Origin: Crocinitomicaceae bacterium
GTDB taxonomy: Bacteria; Bacteroidota; Bacteroidia; Flavobacteriales_D; Crocinitomicaceae
DNA: 39,302 bases
Reading direction: 5' to 3'
Assembly: GCA_021740745.1 (NCBI GenBank)
Contig: JAIOZF010000020.1
Location: 1 to 39,302, forward strand
Positions within the stretch are counted from its first letter, which is position 1, and each line of letters starts with the position of its first letter. Positions 33,965-39,302 of this stretch are shown here, in pieces. The notes under the pieces were generated by a model that did not search any database, was not told where the DNA came from, and saw nothing but the letters and a program-made list of their open reading frames with translations. The translations under genes were made by a program, and so were the position numbers.

Positions 33965-36450
33965 GATTTAGTGTAACACGTAAGCTTGGTAGCACCTACC
34001 TATTAATAATTGTTGTTTCTTTAATTTTTTCATTACTGAGCGCTATTCAATTAAATCGTTATCGAAATCTTGATAATGAATATTCTCTTGTAATATTACC
34101 TTCAATTGTCAGTTTAAAAAAAGCTGTAAATCAAACAGCGGATTTGAATGGAAAGTATAAAAGTTGGATATTCCTATCTGATCTAAGCGAACGAGAAAAA
34201 ATAAATAGCTTATATGAAGGTGATTATAAAAAAAATATTGCTTCCATAACTAGAACTTTCGAATTATCAAAAAAAACGGAAGATATAAAGACCTTGCATT
34301 CGATTAATGAAATCAACGATAAAATTTTTCGGAACACAAAAATTATTAATACTAATTTGAATAATATAGAAGCATTTTTTGATGAGAATAAAGTGAATGA
34401 ATCGGTTATCAACTTTCAGGACTCAATCGAACCTTTTTTAGATAAAAACTTAGCTTCTTACAAACTTCTTTTAGAACAAAGTATTAAACGCCAATCACTA
34501 ATTAACCAGAAGAAAGAAAATTATTTTTCGAGTGTTTCTAGTATGTTTATTTTATCGATTATTGCTATTGCAATAATTAGTTTGTTCTCACTTTTTTATA
34601 CGCGTAGAAGAATACTAAATCCATTAATTACGCTTGAAGAGATCGTAAGAGATATCTCTATTGGAGAAATAAATAAAGTTCCTGTTAATCATAAAAGTGA
34701 TGAAATTGCGCAAATGCAAAATTCATTAGGAAACATGATTGATGGTCTTATTGAAAAAATAAATTTTTCGAATGAAATAGGAGAAGGTAATTATAACGCT
34801 TCATTGAATGTTTTAAATGAAAAAGACAAATTAGGAAATTCTTTGATTGAAATGTCAAGGAAACTTAGAAAAAATGATCAAGCAATTAATGAATTTCAAC
34901 TTTCTTTAAAAAATGCCCAGTCAATCGCAAAAATGGGGAATTGGGAATATAATTTAGAAAATGAAAATTTCTTTTGGTCGGATGAATTATATATGATTTT
35001 TGAATTCGAAGAGAAGAATTCATTCAAAGAAATTCGCGATGCTTTTAATGCAAAAATTCATCCTGATGAAAAATCATATTTTGATAACATCTTTAACTTT
35101 ATTGATAAACATTTTAGTTTTGAGCAACGCATAATTTGCAAGGATGGATCCATCAAATATCTCTATGCCAAAGGCTATGTGGAGAGAGAATATCAAAATA
35201 GTTCAAAAAACAGAATTATTAAAGGTGTTTTCCAAGATATTACAGAACGTAAAATCATTGAACAAGAGCTTGAATTGTCTAAATTGAATGCTGAAAAGTT
35301 GGCTAAATCTCGGGATGAATTCATGTCTGGAATGAGTCATGAAATTAGAACGCCACTGAATGGAATAATGGGTTTTACGAGCTTGTTGGTCGATAATGAC
35401 AATTTCACCTTAGAACAAAAGAAATATATTAATGCAATAAAATCATCTGGAGAAATTTTATTGGTGATCATTAACGATATTCTTGACATGGCAAAAATTG
35501 AAGCTGGTAAAATGAATATTGAACAGATTCCTGTATCGCTTCAAGTGGTCTTGTCAGCAGTTTTAGATGCCTTTAATATTAAAATACTGGAGAATAAAAT
35601 AAAATTAAAAGTAAATATTGATCCTGAAATACCAGATTTATTTTTGTCCGATCCAGTGCGAATTTCACAGATATTTTACAATTTAATTAGTAATGCTGTG
35701 AAATTCACTTCGCTTGAAGATGAAATTAAAATTGACATTACAATTGATCAAGATTCAATTGATAAATTGACATTGAAATTTATCATTACGGACTCAGGAA
35801 TTGGAATACCGAAAGAAAAGCATGAATCTATCTTTAGTCCTTTTATTCAAAGTAATGATGACACTTCCAGATTGTACGGCGGAACGGGATTGGGCTTGTC
35901 AATTGTTAAAAAAATAATTTTGTTGATGGGTGGGTCAATTACAGTTGAAAGTGAATTAGGGAAAGGAGCTAAATTTACTTTTTACATACCCGTAAATAAG
36001 GTGAAAGAGGATATATCTAAATTGATATCTGGTAAAGAAGATACTGATGGGGCAAACAGTGCTTTAGCCCAAAGTGATAAAATAAAGATTTTGGCTGCAG
36101 AGGATAATCCTATAAATCAACTTTTATTAACCGCAATTTTAAAGCAGATTAATGCTGAATTCATAATTGTGGAAAATGGCCAAATTTTATTGGACGTGTA
36201 TAAAGAGAAAAACTTCGATGTTATTTTAATGGATTTGATGATGCCAGTCAAAGATGGTTTTCAATCGACCATTGAAATAAGAAATTTGGAAGATAAAATG
36301 AAAAGCGAAATTCCAATTATCGCCGTTTCGGCAGATGTGACAGAGATGGTTACAATAAAATGTAAACAAATTGGAATGAGTGGATATCTTTCTAAGCCAT
36401 TTGTTAAGAACGATTTAGTGGAGATTATTGAACGTTTAATAAAGCAATAG
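33961..36450 (+). CDS. Hybrid sensor histidine kinase/response regulator
   Basis: 829 residues from a TTG that overlaps the receptor stop (TTGA), so translation is coupled; no alternative start precedes the first membrane helix. Order: TM1 about 13-31, periplasmic helical sensor 32-190, TM2 about 192-212, HAMP 214-265, PAS about 315-425 (GNWEYNLENENFFWSDELY, then GVFQDITERK), HisKA with MSHEIRTPLNGIMGF (His460), HATPase with NLISNAVKFTS (N box), DSGIGIPKE (G1) and YGGTGLGLSIVKKI (G2), and a receiver domain about 705-829 with ILAAEDNPINQ and VILMDLMMP (Asp758). No DNA-binding or cyclase output is fused and no response regulator follows in the window. The periplasmic helical bundle is a candidate contact for the YfiR-like protein. 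Confidence 0.94.
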   Translation: MRFSVTRKLGSTYLLIIVVSLIFSLLSAIQLNRYRNLDNEYSLVILPSIVSLKKAVNQTADLNGKYKSWIFLSDLSEREKINSLYEGDYKKNIASITRTFELSKKTEDIKTLHSINEINDKIFRNTKIINTNLNNIEAFFDENKVNESVINFQDSIEPFLDKNLASYKLLLEQSIKRQSLINQKKENYFSSVSSMFILSIIAIAIISLFSLFYTRRRILNPLITLEEIVRDISIGEINKVPVNHKSDEIAQMQNSLGNMIDGLIEKINFSNEIGEGNYNASLNVLNEKDKLGNSLIEMSRKLRKNDQAINEFQLSLKNAQSIAKMGNWEYNLENENFFWSDELYMIFEFEEKNSFKEIRDAFNAKIHPDEKSYFDNIFNFIDKHFSFEQRIICKDGSIKYLYAKGYVEREYQNSSKNRIIKGVFQDITERKIIEQELELSKLNAEKLAKSRDEFMSGMSHEIRTPLNGIMGFTSLLVDNDNFTLEQKKYINAIKSSGEILLVIINDILDMAKIEAGKMNIEQIPVSLQVVLSAVLDAFNIKILENKIKLKVNIDPEIPDLFLSDPVRISQIFYNLISNAVKFTSLEDEIKIDITIDQDSIDKLTLKFIITDSGIGIPKEKHESIFSPFIQSNDDTSRLYGGTGLGLSIVKKIILLMGGSITVESELGKGAKFTFYIPVNKVKEDISKLISGKEDTDGANSALAQSDKIKILAAEDNPINQLLLTAILKQINAEFIIVENGQILLDVYKEKNFDVILMDLMMPVKDGFQSTIEIRNLEDKMKSEIPIIAVSADVTEMVTIKCKQIGMSGYLSKPFVKNDLVEIIERLIKQ

Positions 36451-36561
36451 CTTTAGAGATAAGGATATACGATTTAGAATATCATAGAATAAATTTACCG
36501 GCAATAATAACTTCTTTATGAGCTGCGTATTAGGATGTTCATGAAACGCTCAAAACAGAAA

Positions 36562-36846
36562 CTACAGCAAACGCACAAAATCTCGTTGAAGGCTTTGGAC
36601 AATAGTTGAAGGTAGATTCAATTGATTTTGTTTGTCCATCAAAATTTTATTAAACCCAACCAACGCATCAAAGTGATTAAACAATGGTAAAGTTCTTACC
36701 TGATTCTAAATTCTGAATGGTTATTCTGGAAAGTTGTAGTTGTTCTGCCAACTCTTGTTGTGAAAGCTTTTGCTGTTCGCGATAAGATTTCCCAACTGTC
36801 CGATTTCCGATTTAACGTCTTTTATTTTGAGATTACCGGTAAACAT
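36562..36846 (-). pseudogene. Broken XRE-family (HTH) antitoxin-like gene
   Basis: Reading the minus strand from ATG 36846: MFTGNLKIKDVKSEIGQLGN is in frame 1, then a one-base loss near 36783 shifts to REQQKLSQQELAEQLQLSRI and TIQNLESGKNFTI, a clear XRE helix-turn-helix. Just after that a small deletion near 36690 shifts the frame again to FNHFDALVGFNKILMDKQNQ, ending at a stop 36562-36564. Joined, it gives about 94 codons, the normal size for such antitoxin-like regulators. It is too damaged to be made. It is divergent from the hipBST-like operon. Its own partner toxin is not visible, so it may be the relic of another module. Confidence 0.75.
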
Positions 36847-37086
36847 ATTGCACATTATAATATTCAAATGGACGACATTTTAATCGATTTGCATATTTAA
36901 TTATACTTTTTAGAATTACTAGTTGATTTTAGAAATGCGACCTATAATTCGCTATTTTAGATTTTCAGCAGTAAAATATAATTTTCGAACAACACTAAAA
37001 TATAGTTTTAATACAGAGAGAATGTTTATCAATTAGTTGAGGGGGAATTAAATACGACCTTAAATATTCAGAATATTTCTTAATTT

Positions 37087-37188
37087 TATATGTAAATGCA
37101 TATAATATAGATTATTTCGTTAAATATATATGCAAATACATATAATATTGTATATTTGATTAAAATTATATCTAAAAGCATATAATGA
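37087..37188 (+). repeat. Three 22-bp operator-like direct repeats, 40-bp period, at hipB
   Basis: Copies at 37087-37108 (TATATGTAAATGCATATAAT), 37127-37148 (TATATGCAAATACATATAAT) and 37167-37188 (TATATCTAAAAGCATATAAT). Starts are exactly 40 bases apart, about four helical turns, so all lie on one DNA face. The last copy includes the hipB ATG. Each is partly palindromic (TATATG...CATATA). They fit autoregulatory sites for the HipB protein. Confidence 0.72.
37151..37158 (+). promoter_or_regulatory. -7 promoter element (TATATTTG) of the hipBST-like operon
   Basis: Full TAnnTTTG match lying exactly between repeat copies 2 and 3. Copy 2 covers the -33 region and copy 3 covers the expected early transcript up to the start codon, so a protein bound to them would shut the promoter. 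Confidence 0.55.
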
Positions 37189-37403
37189 GAAATATAGCTG
37201 AATTTGTAAAAGAACGCCGAAAAGAAGTAGGATTGACACAAGAAGAGTTTGCCGAACGCACAGGTGTAGCACTTACCGTTATTCGAAAAATTGAACAAGG
37301 GAAATCCAATCTCAATATGGATAAGGTGAATCTAGTGCTCAAAATGTTCGGACACGAATTAGCTGCTGTTAGTAGCAAAGAACTAAAAGAATCTGAGTCA
37401 TGA
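37185..37403 (+). CDS. HipB-like XRE antitoxin/repressor
   Basis: 72 residues, one HTH domain: IAEFVKERRKEVGLTQEEFA, ERTGVALTVIRKIEQGKSNL, NMDKVNLVLKMFGHEL. Size and sequence are like the small HipB of hipBST-type modules. It should bind the three upstream repeats and repress its own operon (inference from layout). The stop overlaps the next start as ATGA (37400-37403), so the second gene is translationally coupled. Confidence 0.88.
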   Translation: MRNIAEFVKERRKEVGLTQEEFAERTGVALTVIRKIEQGKSNLNMDKVNLVLKMFGHELAAVSSKELKESES

Positions 37404-37735
37404 GACAGGCTAACATATACTACCAGGATAATCTTGCAGGTGTTCTCACCGAGACAGATGAAGGTGATTTTGTTTTTCGTTACGAAGACAACTATGTAAA
37501 AGAGCATCCAAATGATTTTATAACGTTTTCCATGCCCGTATCCGATGTGCCCTATCGAGAAAAAAGATTGTTTCCCTTTTTTGAAGGATTAATTCCTGAA
37601 GGTTGGTTATTGGATATCGCCTCAAAAAACTGGAAGATCAATAGAAACGACCGGATGGGACTTTTACTCGCGTGTTGTAAAAGTTGTGTCGGAGCGGTAA
37701 GTGTTGAACCAATAATTACAAGCGATGAAGCATAA
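37400..37735 (+). CDS. HipS-like protein (HipA N-terminal subdomain)
   Basis: 111 residues matching only the N-terminal subdomain 1 of HipA kinases: QANIYYQDNLAGVLTETDEG, FVFRYEDNYV, ITFSMPVSDVPYREKRLFPF, then FEGLIPEGWLLDIASKNWKI and GLLLACCKSCVGAVSV. In the E. coli O127 HipBST system the equivalent separate protein, HipS, is the actual antitoxin, and its Trp near residue 65 approaches the kinase active site. Trp69 in PEGWLL could be equivalent (inference). It overlaps hipB by four bases and the kinase gene by 11 bases, as one operon. The protein ends naturally, so this is a split gene by design and not a frameshift. Confidence 0.85.
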   Translation: MRQANIYYQDNLAGVLTETDEGDFVFRYEDNYVKEHPNDFITFSMPVSDVPYREKRLFPFFEGLIPEGWLLDIASKNWKINRNDRMGLLLACCKSCVGAVSVEPIITSDEA

Positions 37736-38669
37736 GTGTTTATACTGCTATCAACCATTAGAAACTTCAGGTGATTTTCATGAGAAATGCGCGAAGCAAT
37801 TTTTTGGTACAAGTGAAGTTCCTATTCTAACCTACTCGCTGAATGATATGTCAGAACTGGCAAAACAAGTTGTTGAACGAAGTGTTGCTGTGCCAGGAGT
37901 TCAACCGAAGTTATCTATGTCAATGATCAAAGAAAAAACAGATGGTCCCGAAAACCGACTAACTGTTGTTGGTGCATTGGGTGGGAATTACATTTTCAAA
38001 CCACCATCATCTGAACATTTTCCTGAAATGCCAGAGAATGAACATGTGACCATGCGCATTGCAGAAGCGTTCGGAATTAAAGTTGTTGAATCAAGTTTAA
38101 TACGATTACAATCTGGTGAACTTTCGTATATCACCAAGCGTATTGATCGGACAATCAAAGGAGAAAAGATTCATATGATAGATATGTTTCAAATCACAGA
38201 AGCATTCGACAAGTATAAAAGTTCAATGGAAAAAGTAGGAAAAGCACTCAGGGAAAATTCGGACAATACCTTTTTAGATCTTTTGTCTTTTTTTGAACTT
38301 AGCTTGTTCAGTTTTTTAACAGGGAATAATGATATGCACCTGAAGAATTTTTCCATGATCAAGACCCGTTCTGGTTGGACCTTGTCTCCTGCATATGATT
38401 TATTAAATGTTCGCATCGCTAATCCAGAAGATAAAGAAGAACTTGCACTAACGTTAGGTGGTAAGAAAAAGAAACTTAACCGTGTTTATTTTGAGCGATT
38501 CGGAGAAGGATTAGGATTGACTCCAAAACAAATTCAAGGAGTATTTAAACGCTTTGAGAAAAATAAAGAAAAGGCGATTACTTGGATTGATCAATCCTTT
38601 TTATCGAACATAATGAAAGAAGCCTATCTTGAGATTTTGAATGAACGCTATTCGAAAATAGCAAACTAA
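37725..38669 (+). CDS. HipT-like serine/threonine kinase toxin (split HipA C-terminal kinase)
   Basis: 314 residues. It has an N-terminal zinc-knuckle-like pattern C5-x2-C8-x10-H19-x2-C22. The kinase part follows: Gly-rich loop region VAVPGVQPKLSMS (54-66), PPSSEHFPEMPENEHVTMRI, TKRIDR, then GNNDMHLKNFSM (about 200-211), whose Asp203 is the expected catalytic base, and SPAYDLLNV (about 221-229), whose Asp225 would hold metal. GNNDMHLKNF is closer to HipT than to classic HipA. In HipA (Ser150) and HipT (SIS motif) an autophosphorylated Ser precedes GxQxK; here those positions read A-V-P (55-57). Known HipA and HipT target aminoacyl-tRNA synthetases (GltX and TrpS); the target here is unknown. 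Overlap of 11 bases with the HipS-like gene. Confidence 0.9.
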   Translation: MKHKCLYCYQPLETSGDFHEKCAKQFFGTSEVPILTYSLNDMSELAKQVVERSVAVPGVQPKLSMSMIKEKTDGPENRLTVVGALGGNYIFKPPSSEHFPEMPENEHVTMRIAEAFGIKVVESSLIRLQSGELSYITKRIDRTIKGEKIHMIDMFQITEAFDKYKSSMEKVGKALRENSDNTFLDLLSFFELSLFSFLTGNNDMHLKNFSMIKTRSGWTLSPAYDLLNVRIANPEDKEELALTLGGKKKKLNRVYFERFGEGLGLTPKQIQGVFKRFEKNKEKAITWIDQSFLSNIMKEAYLEILNERYSKIAN

Positions 38670-38689
38670 TAAAAACCATTCAGAAATTT

Positions 38690-38723
38690 TGGATTATCGC
38701 ATATCGCGATATGCGATAATCCA
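38690..38723. repeat. Perfect 34-bp palindrome downstream of the hipT-like gene
   Basis: Centre at 38706/38707 (ATATCGCGATAT core); left half TGGATTATCGCATATCG, right half its exact complement. It lies 20 bases after the kinase stop and is followed by ATTTTCTATTTTTCC. As RNA it would form a long hairpin before a T-rich stretch and could end the operon. A perfect loopless palindrome is unusual for a terminator, so a protein-binding or recombination site is also possible. Confidence 0.7.
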
Positions 38724-38824
38724 TTTTCTATTTTTCCATTTTCATACTCTATATAGGCTTAACCTATTCTCTAAATAGCCTCAAAATATATTTCTTCCTT
38801 GTCTTTTCAAATGGAGAACAGGCA

Positions 38825-39112
38825 ATAGCAAGACAATCAGGCCTTATCAAATTGAAGGGAACGTTGAATAATGTGAACTTCTATAAAACAAAGGACGGGA
38901 ACCTGGCGCGAATGAAAACATCTGTTGATGCAAAACGTATCGCGAATGGCCCAGCCTTTGAACGAACTCGTTAAAACGCAAAAGAGTTCGGGAGCTCTGC
39001 TGCTTCTGGTAAATTGTTGAGAGATGCTGTGAGACCAATGTCCATGAATGCTTCTGATGGCAGAGTTACGGCTTTCAAAACACTGATAAACCTTGAAAAA
39101 CGGAACTTTTAA
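38825..39112 (+). pseudogene. Decayed gene of a conserved Bacteroidota hypothetical family
   Basis: Frame from 38825 reads ARQSGLIKLKGTLNNVNFYK, TKDGNLARMKTSVDAKRIAN, GPAFERTR, then a stop (TAA 38972-38974), then NAKEFGSSAASGKLLRDAVR and NASDGRVT..., ending at 39112. I recall a family starting MARQ-x-G-I-I-K-L-K-G-T with FYK-x-x-DG and FQRTRENxxEFG, so the stop replaces the Glu of R-E-N (GAA to TAA) and the start ATG has become ATA (38825-38827). The C-terminal half normally present is missing. It should produce no protein. Its function, even in intact members, is unknown to me. Confidence 0.72.
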
Positions 39113-39116
39113 GCAT

Positions 39117-39141
39117 AAAAAAAGCCTCCGATTGGAGGCTT
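39117..39141 (-). terminator. Intrinsic terminator, minus strand
   Basis: Minus strand stem AAGCCTCC (39141-39134) / GGAGGCTT (39129-39122), loop AATC, followed by seven T. It serves transcription arriving from the right, and stands 13 bases after a tRNA 3'-end-like sequence, the usual arrangement behind a tRNA gene. Confidence 0.85.
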
Positions 39142-39154
39142 ACGCTTTAACTTT

Positions 39155-39169
39155 TGCGGTCTGGACGGG
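39155..39169 (-). other. tRNA 3'-end remnant / candidate att site
   Basis: The minus strand reads CCCGTCCAGACCGCA, which fits the T-stem 3' strand (CCCGT), acceptor 3' strand (CCAGACC), discriminator G and CA of a Bacteroidota tRNA-Asp-like molecule. The sequence before it does not form the rest of a tRNA. A terminator follows at once. This is what remains when an element integrates into the 3' end of a tRNA gene. The match to tRNA-Asp is from memory. Confidence 0.42.
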
Positions 39170-39302
39170 TGAACAGTCCTATATGTATACGCCTGTAAAT
39201 CAAACTCTTAAAGTCAGTGAAAATGCCCTTGTTCGCCTATGTGTTAACCGAATATTTTGGTCGGTTATGAACGGTTTGACATTAACCTTCTCGACAAAGG
39301 TA
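39170..39302. other. Right edge of the window, unassigned
   Basis: An open frame on the plus strand (about 39149 to the window end; TFAVWTGEQSYMYTPVNQTL) and a short one on the minus strand are both seen, but neither shows a family I know. If the tRNA-end reading is right, this is the first part of an inserted element continuing to the right. Confidence 0.3.

Noticed and set aside
37172-37507. 111-residue minus-strand open frame opposite hipB and hipS
   Set aside because: Antisense shadow of two clear genes, with no family resemblance.
37914-37922. S-M-S in the kinase (residues 64-66) as the HipT S-I-S motif
   Set aside because: The HipT motif precedes G-x-Q-P-K, whereas S-M-S here follows it, so it is not the same site.
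39149-39302. Plus-strand open frame to the window end as a partial gene
   Set aside because: It begins within the tRNA-end/terminator region and matches no family I know; left unassigned.

Overview
The window is an AT-rich Bacteroidota chromosome segment, most likely Flavobacteriales of the Crocinitomicaceae/Cryomorphaceae kind. The clade assignment is inference. The evidence is: six secreted proteins ending in type IX secretion (T9SS) sorting domains (five type A, one gliding-motility type B); DUF5777, DUF4836, choice-of-anchor V and YfiR families; promoters of the TAnnTTTG type; and few Shine-Dalgarno sequences.

Layout. 1-441: 3' end of an rRNA operon (23S tail, 5S, terminator). 883-4857: a very large CotH/lamin-tail T9SS protein. 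4862-6158 (minus): 5-formyltetrahydrofolate cyclo-ligase and two small unknown genes. 6279-9417: operon of a DUF5777 barrel, YceI, a membrane protein, a haem c lipoprotein and a CXXCH-bearing T9SS protein. 9471-14952: unknown acidic protein, DUF4836 lipoprotein, lytic transglycosylase, YidD and a processive GT2 glycosyltransferase. 15173-21065: accA, ispE, a TonB-C-like protein, an FG-GAP/VCBS T9SS protein and an SGNH-PKD T9SS protein. 21137-25181 (minus): sulfate activation operon DUF2061-cysC-cysD-cysN-cysQ, joined by ATGA overlaps. 25256-26647 (minus): pirin and nitroreductase. 26816-30642 (minus): three surface or adhesin-like genes. 31394-36450: three-gene signalling operon of a YfiR-like protein, a TonB-dependent receptor and a hybrid histidine kinase. 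36562-39302: an accessory tail with a broken XRE gene, a tripartite hipB-hipS-hipT toxin-antitoxin module, a decayed hypothetical gene, and what looks like a tRNA 3'-end remnant marking the edge of an inserted element.

Most interesting points. (1) An identical 19-bp near-palindrome lies in the same orientation and at similar distance upstream of both the DUF5777/YceI operon and the pirin/nitroreductase operon, 20 kb apart. This suggests one regulator for both. (2) The HipBST-like module has its promoter bracketed by three 22-bp repeats at exact 40-bp spacing. Its kinase has A-V-P where HipA/HipT carry autophosphorylation serines. (3) The YfiR/TonB receptor/hybrid kinase operon looks like a self-contained outer-membrane-to-cytoplasm signalling route. 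(4) Several genes have a TAnnTTTG element ending only 3-4 nt before their ATG, consistent with leaderless mRNAs. (5) A possible structured small RNA lies at about 30990-31090. (6) Pseudogenes and the tRNA-end remnant show that the right end is a site of gene turnover.

All family calls are from reading the translated sequence; no database search was run.
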